A stretch of 64,000 nucleotides of DNA from CAZOWM01 sp964583615 (GTDB lineage Bacteria > Spirochaetota > B62-G9 > DRHN01): positions 1 through 64,000 of the forward strand of contig CAZOWM010000009.1 in NCBI GenBank assembly GCA_964583615.1, given 5' to 3'. This document shows, in pieces, positions 24,178 through 32,449 of the stretch. Position 1 is the stretch's first letter. Each line of letters opens with the position of its first letter. The notes beneath the pieces are model-generated. The model did not search any database, was not told where the DNA came from, and saw nothing but the letters and a program-made list of their open reading frames with translations. The position numbers and the translations under genes are program-made.

Positions 24178-25098
24178 TTGGCAAGAAAGATTTTCAAGGC
24201 TTCCGAAGTAAATGAGCTGAAGTCGAAAGTGCTTATCACACCTCCGAGTATCCAGCGAGTGAAGGAGGAGCCTCCAGAGCAGATCGAGGAGGTAGAAGAG
24301 CTGAAAGAAGTTCCTGAGGCCGAGGAAGGAGAGGAAACTGCACTCCGGGACAGAGAGCAGGATAGAGATGAGCTGCTGGAAGAGGCACAAAAAATCAAAA
24401 GTGACGCAGTAGAACAGGCAAAGAAAATAAAAGAAGAGGCCGAAGAAGCCGCGTTCAAGCTCATGCAGAAAAACAGCATTGATGCACGCACGCTAAAGGA
24501 AAAAGCCGAGGCAGAGGCCAAGAGAGCAATCGAGGAAGCGCAGAAGGCAGCAGAGGAGAAAGAGGCAGAGGCGGCTGCAAAAGCAGAGGAGCTGATTGCA
24601 CAAGCGCGCACAAAGGGATACCAGGAAGGAAGAGAGGAGGGATTCAAGAAAGGAGAGGAAGAGGTTGAGCGGCTCATCGAACGGCTGCATGTCATAATAA
24701 ACGCGGCGATTGACAAGAGGAAGCTCATCGTTGAGAATACAGAAAAACAGCTTGTTGACCTTGTGATGCTCATTGCCCGCAAGGTGGTCAAGGTCATTTC
24801 TGAGGCAGAAAGAAAGGTCGTCATTGAAAATGTCAAAGACGCGCTGAAAAAAGTGAGGGGGGAAGCGGATATTACCATTCGGGTGAATACCGTTGATCTC
24901 AGCCTCACCACAAAGAACAAAAAACATTTCATATCACTCATGGAAAAACTGGAGCATATCACAATAGAGGAGGATAGCCGCATCGATCCCGGCGGGTGCA
25001 TAATTGAGACATCATTCGGAGACATCGATGCGCGAATCGCAACGCAGCTCAGTGTGCTGGAAGAAAAGATACGGGAGCTCGTTCCCATCAAGGAGTAG
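24178..25098 (+). CDS. fliH: Flagellar export regulator FliH
   Basis: 306 residues from TTG 24178, with GGGAGG six bases upstream. FliH binds and regulates the export ATPase FliI. The middle of the protein (about 60-150) is a long Glu/Lys/Ala-rich coiled coil, followed by GYQEGREEGFKKGEEEVERL with the FliH Gly-spaced heptads. The C-terminal domain (about 195-300) matches the FliH/HrpE fold (LVDLVMLIARKVVKVI-type segment, then IDPGGCIIETSFGDIDARI). Five bases separate it from fliI. Confidence 0.92.
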   Translation: MARKIFKASEVNELKSKVLITPPSIQRVKEEPPEQIEEVEELKEVPEAEEGEETALRDREQDRDELLEEAQKIKSDAVEQAKKIKEEAEEAAFKLMQKNSIDARTLKEKAEAEAKRAIEEAQKAAEEKEAEAAAKAEELIAQARTKGYQEGREEGFKKGEEEVERLIERLHVIINAAIDKRKLIVENTEKQLVDLVMLIARKVVKVISEAERKVVIENVKDALKKVRGEADITIRVNTVDLSLTTKNKKHFISLMEKLEHITIEEDSRIDPGGCIIETSFGDIDARIATQLSVLEEKIRELVPIKE

Positions 25099-25102
25099 GT
25101 GA

Positions 25103-26428
25103 ATGGTGAAGGATATCTTTGAAAAATATATCACCGCACTGGAATCCACTGACACGATTGTGTATTCGGGAGTAGTGAACAAGTCTGTGGGTCTGCTCCT
25201 CGAGAGCAAAGGCCCTCTTGCACACATCGGGGAACTCTGCCGCGTCATTATTCCGGAAACAGACACCAAGATTCCTGCAGAGGTCGTTGGCTTCAAAAAC
25301 GGAACCACGCTCCTTTTCCCGTTCAATAATGAAAATGGGATTAAATCGGGGATGAAGGTTGTGGCCACCGGAAAGCCGCTGTCCGCTAAGGTCGGGAAAG
25401 CCCTTCTGGGAAGAGTGATCGACACTCTCGGAGAACCACTGGACGGGAAGGGGAATATCCTCTATGAAGACGAGCGCCCGATTTTCAATTCACCGCCCCA
25501 TGTTCTCAGGAGAAAACGGATTACGGACCCGCTCGCAACCGGTATCAAGTCGATCGACGGATGTCTGACGATCGGAAAGGGACAGAGAATCGGGGTTTTT
25601 TCAGGGAGCGGAATTGGCAAAAGCATTCTCCTGGGGATGATGGCAAAACACACCAGTGCGGATGTAAACGTTATTGCGCTGATTGGAGAGAGGGGAAGGG
25701 AGGTTCGCGACTTTATCGAACGTGAACTCGGAGAGGATGGATTGAAACGGTCCGTTGTCGTTGTTGCAACATCGGACCAGGCGCCGATCGCAAGAATTCG
25801 GGGAGCATATCTTGCCACAGCTATTGCCGAATATTTCAGGGACCAGGGAAAGGATGTACTCTTTATGATGGATTCGATCACCCGGTTTGCCAGAGCACAG
25901 CGGGAGATTGGGCTCGCAGTTGGGGAACCGCCTGCCACAAAGGGGTACACGCCAAGCGTGTTTTCCATACTCCCGAAGCTTCTTGAGCGAAGCGGGATGG
26001 GGGAGACAGGTTCGATTACCGGGATATACGCCGTGCTTGTTGAAGGTGACGACATAAACGAGCCGATATCTGACGCTGTGCGCGGTGTGCTCGACGGTCA
26101 TGTCGTACTCTCGCGAAAACTTGCGGAAAAAAATCATTATCCCGCGGTCGATGTGCTCGCGAGCATCAGCAGGCTTACCCCCTATATCACAACTCCGGAA
26201 CACAAGCACGGGATTGAACAGATAAAACAGGTTTTATCTTATTATTATGACGCTGAAGACCTCATACAGATCGGCGCTTATGTAAAAGGATCGGATCCAA
26301 AAGTGGACTGGGCGGTGGAAAAAATCGATGCAGTGAGAACGTTTCTTCAGCAGGGTATGAATGAAGGGTTCGGTTTCGATGAGGTCAAAGGTATGCTCCT
26401 GTCTATTTTTGAGGAAAACAGGGAGTAA
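25103..26428 (+). CDS. fliI: Flagellum-specific export ATPase FliI
   Basis: 441 residues. Hexameric F1-like ATPase of the flagellar type III export apparatus. Walker A GSGIGKS at 168-174 (other members usually have GSGVGKS), ALIGERGREVRDF, VVVATSDQ, the Walker B region VLFMMDSITRFARAQREIGLAVGEPP at about 254-279, and GSITGIYAVLVEGDD. Start ATG 25103 has AGGAG seven bases upstream. FliJ follows directly. Confidence 0.97.
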   Translation: MVKDIFEKYITALESTDTIVYSGVVNKSVGLLLESKGPLAHIGELCRVIIPETDTKIPAEVVGFKNGTTLLFPFNNENGIKSGMKVVATGKPLSAKVGKALLGRVIDTLGEPLDGKGNILYEDERPIFNSPPHVLRRKRITDPLATGIKSIDGCLTIGKGQRIGVFSGSGIGKSILLGMMAKHTSADVNVIALIGERGREVRDFIERELGEDGLKRSVVVVATSDQAPIARIRGAYLATAIAEYFRDQGKDVLFMMDSITRFARAQREIGLAVGEPPATKGYTPSVFSILPKLLERSGMGETGSITGIYAVLVEGDDINEPISDAVRGVLDGHVVLSRKLAEKNHYPAVDVLASISRLTPYITTPEHKHGIEQIKQVLSYYYDAEDLIQIGAYVKGSDPKVDWAVEKIDAVRTFLQQGMNEGFGFDEVKGMLLSIFEENRE

Positions 26429-26908
26429 ATGATGCAGAGGTTCTGGTTCAGACTCGAAAATATACTCAGGCTCAGGAAAAAGATCGAAGAAGGAGCCGAG
26501 CGTGAGTTTGCGAAGCGCAGGGTGGAGCTTTTACTGATAGCTCAGGAAATGGACAATCAGCATAAGAAGCTGAAGGAGTTCTTGAGGGAAAACACTCTCA
26601 AGGGAGGGGTGTACACCGCTTTAGAGCTGGTATGGATAGACGACTATATAACTCGATCTCACCGGACGATAGAGCGGCTCGGATCGAAAAAAGAGGAAAA
26701 ACAATACCAGGTGAGTGAAGCGCTGGGTATTCTGCGGGAAGCAAAAAAAAAACGGAAAGTTATTGAAGTCCTCAAAGAACGTCAGTGGCAGCGCTACTGT
26801 GAGGAGCTTTACAGAACGGAGAACAGTGAACTTGACGATATAAACCAGAAAATCGGTTTGAACAAGGAGAGGCTGACTATTGAGGATACTCCTGTGGAGG
26901 ATATGTAA
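26429..26908 (+). CDS. fliJ: Flagellar export chaperone FliJ
   Basis: 159 residues, strongly coiled coil along its length (KIEEGAEREFAKRRVELLLI and later helices), the typical FliJ shape. FliJ sits in the central stalk position of the FliI hexamer and helps deliver substrates. Directly after the fliI stop; sequence conservation is low in this family and the call rests partly on position. Its last base is shared with the transglycosylase start. Confidence 0.85.
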   Translation: MMQRFWFRLENILRLRKKIEEGAEREFAKRRVELLLIAQEMDNQHKKLKEFLRENTLKGGVYTALELVWIDDYITRSHRTIERLGSKKEEKQYQVSEALGILREAKKKRKVIEVLKERQWQRYCEELYRTENSELDDINQKIGLNKERLTIEDTPVEDM

Positions 26909-27519
26909 TGTCTGAAGGAAGCGTGTTTGAGAACATCGGTCGAGTGCTTTTACGAATCGATGAGATCAAAAAAAGATTCGGTTGTGGGAAAAATCCGGAC
27001 CAGGGCGTTTCGTTCGAAAGCAGTCTTGAACAGGTGAACGCGAAGCAGGATGCAGCGTGCGTTCCGGAGGGCGCTCTATTGGCGGGAGATGGCCCTGAAT
27101 CTGAAGTACAGACGCAGCCCGCTCTCTACAATAAGATCATCGAGGTTGCTTCTGAGAAATTCAGGATTCCGACCTCTCTTATCAAGGCGGTGATCCAACA
27201 GGAATCGAGTTTTGACAGTAACGCAGTTTCAAATAAAGGCGCAATCGGCCTCATGCAGCTTATGCCCGGCACCGCTGACCTTCTTGGTGTCTCAGACTCC
27301 TATGATGCAGAGGAAAATATCATGGGGGGGACGAGATATTTACGGGAACTGATCAATCTCTACGGAGGCAATCTGAACAGAGCGCTTGCCGCGTACAACG
27401 CCGGCCCTGAACGCGCACGGGTGGGTATACCTGATATTCGGGAGACAAAGGATTTTATTGCTTCTGTGTTGCGCAAATATGACGAGTTCTCTCAATACAG
27501 TGATGAAGAGGGATTTTAA
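26908..27519 (+). CDS. Lytic transglycosylase (SLT domain) of the flagellar operon
   Basis: 203 residues. The SLT (goose lysozyme-like) domain lies at about 70-195: IKAVIQQESSFDSNAVSNKG with the catalytic Glu in QQES, AIGLMQLMPGTADLLGV, then MGGTRYLRELINLYGGN and LNRALAAYNAGPERA. It would cut peptidoglycan where the rod passes the wall. The N-terminal 65 residues start ENIGRVLLRIDEIKKRFG and contain no Sec signal peptide or membrane segment. Export through the flagellar apparatus, as for other flagellum-linked muramidases, is a reasonable inference. It sits between fliJ and flbB and shares one base with each. Confidence 0.9.
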   Translation: MSEGSVFENIGRVLLRIDEIKKRFGCGKNPDQGVSFESSLEQVNAKQDAACVPEGALLAGDGPESEVQTQPALYNKIIEVASEKFRIPTSLIKAVIQQESSFDSNAVSNKGAIGLMQLMPGTADLLGVSDSYDAEENIMGGTRYLRELINLYGGNLNRALAAYNAGPERARVGIPDIRETKDFIASVLRKYDEFSQYSDEEGF

Positions 27520-28142
27520 TGAATGTGGGGACGATGATCGGGAATTTACTCAAGGCCCTCTTTCTTTTGATTCTCATTGTAGTGATACTTGCGGGGGGCA
27601 TCTACTGGTTCGATCACCTCGGTTTGATCGATTACAAGAGTTTCGCCAGACCGTACATGAAGTATCTCCCGTCATTTCTAAACAGAGGAGAGTCGACAAA
27701 GGAGGACCCTTTGCTCCTCGAAAAGGAGTTTGTCAACAAAAAGGAAGAGATACTGGAAGAAAAAATGCGGGCGCTCGAGCAGAGAGAGCAGCAGCTCGAG
27801 GCGCGTGAGCTCTCCCTTCAGGAAAGCGAAACAAAGCTCAAGGAAGACCTCATGAGCTTGGAAGAGGAGAAAAAACTGCTAAGCGAAAAACTGCGTGAAT
27901 ACGATAATTATAGGGAAAACATAAGGAAACAGGCGGGTTATTTTACCGGCATGCCTCCACAGGCTGCTGTGGAAAGACTCGCGCAGCTCGACGATCTGCT
28001 CGCAATCGACATACTCCGACAGATCGATTCAGAAGCGGTAGAGGAGGGCCGGATGTCTGTCGTGCCGTATTACCTCAGCCTCATGGATCCGGAAAAAGCG
28101 GCGACGCTGCAAAGAAAAATGACGAAGGTCGGGAAACAGTAA
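27519..28142 (+). CDS. flbB: Periplasmic flagellar collar protein FlbB (MotE-like)
   Basis: 207 residues. A membrane helix near the start (about 12-32, LFLLILIVVILAGGIYWF), then a long coiled coil (70-140, EEKMRALEQREQQLEARELS and following) and a C-terminal MgtE-N/MotE-like helical domain (YFTGMPPQAAVERLAQLDDL to DPEKAATLQRKM). This layout and the position between fliJ and fliK match spirochaete FlbB, which in Borrelia is the base of the periplasmic collar that recruits stators. It supports the spirochaete origin of the window. Confidence 0.85.
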   Translation: MNVGTMIGNLLKALFLLILIVVILAGGIYWFDHLGLIDYKSFARPYMKYLPSFLNRGESTKEDPLLLEKEFVNKKEEILEEKMRALEQREQQLEARELSLQESETKLKEDLMSLEEEKKLLSEKLREYDNYRENIRKQAGYFTGMPPQAAVERLAQLDDLLAIDILRQIDSEAVEEGRMSVVPYYLSLMDPEKAATLQRKMTKVGKQ

Positions 28143-28144
28143 AA

Positions 28145-29356
28145 GTGATAGAGTTTCAGAATATTGAAAGCGCTTCACAGACACCGAAGAATCGCGCAAG
28201 GGAAACGGAGAATGAATCCTGTTCGGATGAACGGTTCACATCCCTGCTCAATCAGTACATAGAGACTGATGGCCCGGGGAGGGTGTCGGAACCTGGAGCG
28301 GGGAAAAAAGTGAGCCGAAAAAAAGAAGATCAAACGGGTCCGGTTGAGAGACGGACCGAAAAGAACGCAGATACGCACACGATAAAAGAGGGGATGGTGC
28401 AATCCGCGGAGAAAAACCGCGTGCGTGTGAAAATCCGTGCGCACCTTGTTGTTCAAGGGGAGAAAAGACGAAAAGCGGCTGGCAGCACACAGCTTGTAAA
28501 AAATGTTTCACACGAGACTAAAACCCCCTCGAACGCTCTGATGGGTTTGCGGGCCCAAAAAAGGATGTACAACTATTTTCTGATGGTGCGCGGGAAAAAG
28601 GTCAAGCTCGGCCCGCAGGTGAAGGAGAAACAGAAGGATGGGAACGGGGAAATAGAGATTTCGGAAGCGAAAGAGGGGAAGAACCCTCAAAAGCGGTTGG
28701 GAAAGCTGAAGGTGATCACCAAAGAGAGCGCGAAGACCGGAATCACGAAAGCTGAATCGCCTTCCACACCTCAACCCCGCATGAGCATTTTTACGCAGCT
28801 TCTCAGGGGAAACCCGGATCAGAGCCCTTCTGCGGCGGGAAAGGACCGTATGGATGCAGGCAGTGATCTCACCGTTGCAAGCGAGCGATATGAACAGAGC
28901 GTTCCCAGGCTTGTCATGAATCAGCATCCACCCGTTTCAAAAAGCACTGACGAAATATTCAATGAAATCGTCAGGCAATTTTCTTTGACCGTAAAAAATG
29001 GCGGTGGAGAGGCGCGAGTTGTCCTTCAGCCTGAAATTCTCGGAAAAATAAAGATGGACCTGAAACTCAATGATCATCGGATAAACTCGCTTTTTGTGGT
29101 CGAAAATCAGTCAATCAAAGACCTGATCATGAGTAAACTCAATATTCTTGAGAACAGTCTCTTACAGCAGGGGTTCAGCCTCGGGAGTTTTCAGGTCGAG
29201 GTAAGAGAAAAGAACATGGGCATGCAGACTTCAGAACAGGGGCTCACTCATAAAAACAGGAGTGGATATGGAGGTGATGATGAGCAGGAAAACCTCATTC
29301 CTGCATCTTCTTTCACGCTACCCTGGATCTCGACAGTTGTGAATGTAACCGCATAG
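28145..29356 (+). CDS. fliK: FliK-like flagellar hook-length control protein
   Basis: 403 residues from GTG 28145. The first 270 residues are polar, charged and low-complexity, as in FliK. The last 120 hold the conserved C-terminal domain (EARVVLQPEILGKIKMDLKL, then LFVVENQSIKDLIMSKLNIL and LLQQGFSLGSFQVEV), which switches the export apparatus from hook to late substrates. The name rests on that domain and on the place just before flgD and flgE. In Borrelia the gene in this position has been called flbC. Confidence 0.85.
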   Translation: MIEFQNIESASQTPKNRARETENESCSDERFTSLLNQYIETDGPGRVSEPGAGKKVSRKKEDQTGPVERRTEKNADTHTIKEGMVQSAEKNRVRVKIRAHLVVQGEKRRKAAGSTQLVKNVSHETKTPSNALMGLRAQKRMYNYFLMVRGKKVKLGPQVKEKQKDGNGEIEISEAKEGKNPQKRLGKLKVITKESAKTGITKAESPSTPQPRMSIFTQLLRGNPDQSPSAAGKDRMDAGSDLTVASERYEQSVPRLVMNQHPPVSKSTDEIFNEIVRQFSLTVKNGGGEARVVLQPEILGKIKMDLKLNDHRINSLFVVENQSIKDLIMSKLNILENSLLQQGFSLGSFQVEVREKNMGMQTSEQGLTHKNRSGYGGDDEQENLIPASSFTLPWISTVVNVTA

Positions 29357-29365
29357 GAGGTAGTG

Positions 29366-29821
29366 ATGGACCCAGTGACCATGGACCCACAAGATGTATT
29401 GAAGACAAGGATGGAGGTTGAAGCCTTCAATAAGACACTGATAAAAAACGGGCGAAAAATCGATAATACCCTCGGGAAAGATGATTTTCTTAAACTTCTG
29501 ATTGTGCAGCTTGAAAATCAGGACCCGACAAAACCGCTTGAGGATAAGGAGTTCATTTCACAGATGGCGCAATTTTCATCACTCGAAAAGATGACCGAGA
29601 TGAACGCCACGCTGTCGAACATGATATTGAATTACAAGTCAAACCTCTCCTATTCCCTCCTTGGGAATTTTGTTGAGGTGTTCGACAGTACCACCGGCAA
29701 GATAAACAGCGGTATGGTGACGGAGGTCAGTTTCAGGGAAACAGGTCCAGAAATCATACTAAACGGTCTGAGTTACAGCATCGATGATGTTACAAAGGTT
29801 TCGATTGCGCCGGAGGAGTGA
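29366..29821 (+). CDS. flgD: Hook capping protein FlgD
   Basis: 151 residues, short for the family but typical of spirochaetes, which lack much of the C-terminal part. FlgD caps the growing hook. The conserved part is LGKDDFLKLLIVQLENQDPTKPLEDKEFISQMAQFSSLEKM (about residues 34-75, given here in pieces: DFLKLLIVQLENQDP and EFISQMAQFSSLE). Start ATG 29366 is preferred over GTG 29363, since AGGAGG lies five bases before it. flgE follows after 62 bases. Confidence 0.93.
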   Translation: MDPVTMDPQDVLKTRMEVEAFNKTLIKNGRKIDNTLGKDDFLKLLIVQLENQDPTKPLEDKEFISQMAQFSSLEKMTEMNATLSNMILNYKSNLSYSLLGNFVEVFDSTTGKINSGMVTEVSFRETGPEIILNGLSYSIDDVTKVSIAPEE

Positions 29822-29883
29822 ATAGTGTGTGTGATTAATCTGGGAGGGGAGAATCTGAGTATAAAAACAAGGAGTGTGTCCCC

Positions 29884-31269
29884 ATGATGCGATCGCTCTA
29901 CTCCGGTGTCTCCGGATTACGGAACCATCAGATAAGAATGGATGTATTGGGTAACAACATCGCAAATGTCAATACGTACGGATTCAAGAAGAGCCGGGTG
30001 TCGTTTCAGGACATTCTTTCACAGACGATTTCCGGCGCTGCAGCGCCCACTGCAGAAAAGGGCGGGGTAAACCCGAGGCAGGTGGGGCTGGGAATGAATA
30101 TCGCAAGTATAGACAAGGTGTTTACCCAGGGCAGCCTGCAGACGACTGGATTGGCCCTTGACCTTGCGATTCAGGGTGACGGTTTCTTCATTCTGAAAAG
30201 AGGGGAAGAGCAATTTTTTACCCGAGCAGGCGGATATGCGCTGGACAGAAATGGAACCGTGGTGAACCCTGCGAACGGGATGAGAGTGCAGGGATGGCAG
30301 GCGGTAAAAACCGGCACCGAGTTCATTATCAACACAACGGGAGATCTCGAGGATATCATTGTACCGGTAGGCGGAAAGGACCCGGCGCGGGCGACAGGGG
30401 CGATCAGATATAAGAGTAATCTCAACTCAGAAACTCCGCTGCTCCCTGTTGGAAGAGCGGCTACGGTTGAAGAACAACTCAACGCAACGGTGACTACGAA
30501 TATCGACGCATACGACAGTATCGGTAATGTGCACAGAGTAACGGTAGATTTCACGCGTGTGCGCGGTGAACCGAATACCTGGATCGTAACCCCCTCAGTT
30601 GAGGATGCCGACGCGGCCACTCTCACATTCGATGTGGGCGGGGCAAATGAAAACAACGCGAACTCAATCATCATGCGTTTTAATACAGCAGGTGCGCCAG
30701 TTTCGATTGCGGACAATCCGACACTCCCGGGAGCGCCCGCAGACATCATCACTGAAGGCCGTCTCGCAGCGGTATTAAATGTGGCCTTTCCTGAAACCGC
30801 AACAGCACAGGCAATCACTCTTGACTTTGGGGAAGCGGAAGAATACGACGGAATCACACAGTTTGCATCTCCTACATCAACGCGGGCGTACGAGCAGGAC
30901 GGGTACGGGCTCGGATACCTCGAGTCGTTCACCGTGGATAGCTCTGGGGTGATCACGGGAATATATACCAATGGAAACAAGGCACCGATTGCACAGATCG
31001 CAATGACAACGTTTCCCAATGCACAGGGTTTGACTGCAGAAGGGGACAACAACTTCAGGCAGACGAACAATTCCGGACTCCCGAACATCGGGACTGCGGA
31101 GACCGGCGGAAGGGGAAAAATAACGGCAGGCACGCTTGAGATGAGCAATGTCGATCTTGCAGAGCAGTTCACCGACATGATTGTCACACAGCGTGGATTT
31201 CAGGCAAATTCACGCAGCATTACGACGTCCGATCAGATGCTGCAGGAGCTTCTGACTTTGAAGCGATAA
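29884..31269 (+). CDS. flgE: Flagellar hook protein FlgE, cysteine-free variant
   Basis: 461 residues. Builds the hook that couples motor and filament. N-terminal rod/hook motif SGLRNHQIRMDVLGNNIANV and FKKSRVSFQDILSQ, DGFFILKRGEEQFFTRAG, and the C-terminal motif NVDLAEQFTDMIVTQRGFQANSRSI. In other spirochaetes hook subunits are joined by lysinoalanine links formed between Lys165 and Cys178 (numbering of Treponema denticola). Here Lys165 is kept (codon 30376-30378), but position 178 is Ser (AGT, 30415-30417), in the sequence RYKSNLN, and the whole protein has no cysteine. ATG 29884 is followed by another ATG; the first gives numbering equal to the Treponema protein. Confidence 0.96.
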   Translation: MMRSLYSGVSGLRNHQIRMDVLGNNIANVNTYGFKKSRVSFQDILSQTISGAAAPTAEKGGVNPRQVGLGMNIASIDKVFTQGSLQTTGLALDLAIQGDGFFILKRGEEQFFTRAGGYALDRNGTVVNPANGMRVQGWQAVKTGTEFIINTTGDLEDIIVPVGGKDPARATGAIRYKSNLNSETPLLPVGRAATVEEQLNATVTTNIDAYDSIGNVHRVTVDFTRVRGEPNTWIVTPSVEDADAATLTFDVGGANENNANSIIMRFNTAGAPVSIADNPTLPGAPADIITEGRLAAVLNVAFPETATAQAITLDFGEAEEYDGITQFASPTSTRAYEQDGYGLGYLESFTVDSSGVITGIYTNGNKAPIAQIAMTTFPNAQGLTAEGDNNFRQTNNSGLPNIGTAETGGRGKITAGTLEMSNVDLAEQFTDMIVTQRGFQANSRSITTSDQMLQELLTLKR

Positions 31270-31335
31270 TGGCGGTGGTGAACTGAAGGCCTGAATAGCG
31301 ATGTACTCAATGTGGGAGAAGCACTGAACGTTGAA

Positions 31336-31354
31336 AGCCCCTCGCGAAGGGGCT
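31336..31354 (+). promoter_or_regulatory. Stable hairpin between flgE and flbD
   Basis: AGCCCCT-CGCGA-AGGGGCT, a perfect seven-base-pair stem with a five-base loop, followed by a second weak AGCT repeat. No T-run follows, so it is not a classic terminator. It could stabilise the upstream hook message or tune read-through to the motor genes. Confidence 0.45.
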
Positions 31355-31382
31355 GAAGCTGTTTGAAGCTCAGGGAACTGAA

Positions 31383-31580
31383 TTGATCAAGGTTACGCGG
31401 CTTAACGGGACACAGTACTGGCTGAACCCGCATCAGGTGGAGACTATTGAGAAAAAACCGGACACGACGATAACGCTTCTTTCGGGGAAAAAACTCGTGG
31501 TCAAGGAGACGTCTGATATAATACTCAAGCGGATCGCCGACTACAGACACACGCTTGGGCAAATGGGGAACGAAATATAA
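31383..31580 (+). CDS. flbD: FlbD family protein
   Basis: 65 residues from TTG 31383. Sequence MIKVTRLNGTQYWLNPHQVE and TIEKKPDTTITLLSGKKLVV matches the short FlbD (YlzI) proteins found before motA in spirochaetes, clostridia and bacilli. It is named after, but not related in role to, the Caulobacter FlbD regulator. The function is not established; a part in the swarming motor has been proposed for the Bacillus relative SwrD. The gap to motA is 26 bases. Confidence 0.9.
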   Translation: MIKVTRLNGTQYWLNPHQVETIEKKPDTTITLLSGKKLVVKETSDIILKRIADYRHTLGQMGNEI

Positions 31581-31606
31581 CACACTGATTCTGGAGGCTC
31601 TTTGCT

Positions 31607-32398
31607 ATGGATATAGCAACAATTGGCGGGCTCGCAATAGGATTTTTTGTTCTTATTGTGGGAATCATCGTTGCCGGCGGTGTGGGAGGGCTCGTCGGGT
31701 TCATCAACATCCCGTCCGTGTTCATCACCGTGGGAGGGAGCTTTGCTGCTATCATGATATCCAACACGCTTGCGCGAACCCTGGGATTGATGAAGGTTGC
31801 GATGAATGCAGTACACGTCAGATCCTTTGACACAGGACGCATAATATCGATGATCGTCACCTTTTCCGAGAAGGCTCGGCGAGAGGGGCTGCTCGCGCTG
31901 GAAGACGACCTCGATGAGCTCGAGGACGATTTTCTCAGAAAAGGAATACAGCTCGTTGTAGACGGGACCGACCCCGAGATTATAAGAAACATCATGGAAA
32001 CAGAGCTCAACAACATGCAGCAGCGGCACAATGACGGCATAAAGATATTCGAGGACTGGGGAATACTTGCGCCTGCGTTCGGAATGATCGGAACACTCAT
32101 CGGGCTCATCCTCATGCTTGCGAGAATTGAAGACAAGACTGCAATTGGTCCGGGGATGTCCACCGCGCTGGTCACCACTCTGTACGGTGCGGTGCTCGCA
32201 AACCTCGTGTTTATCCCGATTGCAAACAAGCTTACCTATGTGAACGACCAGGAGATTCTTATGCGCGAGATCATGATCGAGGGGACACTATCGATACAGT
32301 CTGGAGACAACCCGAGGATCGTGAAGGAAAAACTCGTGAGCTTTCTCACACCGGAAGTCAGGGCGCAGGTCGAGGAGGAAACAGGAGAAAGAGAATAA
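31607..32398 (+). CDS. motA: Flagellar stator protein MotA
   Basis: 263 residues. Proton-type stator subunit, four membrane helices: two at the start (about 5-27 and 32-53) and two at about 150-170 and 185-205. Family segments are GFINIPSVFITVGGSFAAIM, LALEDDLDELEDDFLRKGIQL in the cytoplasmic loop, and FGMIGTLIGLILMLARIED with PGMSTALVTTLYGAVLANL. Start ATG 31607 follows GGAGG. Confidence 0.97.
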   Translation: MDIATIGGLAIGFFVLIVGIIVAGGVGGLVGFINIPSVFITVGGSFAAIMISNTLARTLGLMKVAMNAVHVRSFDTGRIISMIVTFSEKARREGLLALEDDLDELEDDFLRKGIQLVVDGTDPEIIRNIMETELNNMQQRHNDGIKIFEDWGILAPAFGMIGTLIGLILMLARIEDKTAIGPGMSTALVTTLYGAVLANLVFIPIANKLTYVNDQEILMREIMIEGTLSIQSGDNPRIVKEKLVSFLTPEVRAQVEEETGERE

Positions 32399-32449
32399 AT
32401 TTGATTTTTTTTGGTATACATATACATTTAATATAGAGAAAAGGGTCGA

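Noticed and set aside
23748..25091. Long minus-strand frame of 447 codons opposite fliG and fliH
   Set aside because: Serine-rich low-complexity product antisense to the Glu/Lys-rich coiled coil of FliH; no start site or family match.
30171..31187. Minus-strand frame of 338 codons opposite flgE
   Set aside because: Antisense shadow of flgE; no ribosome-binding site and no domain.
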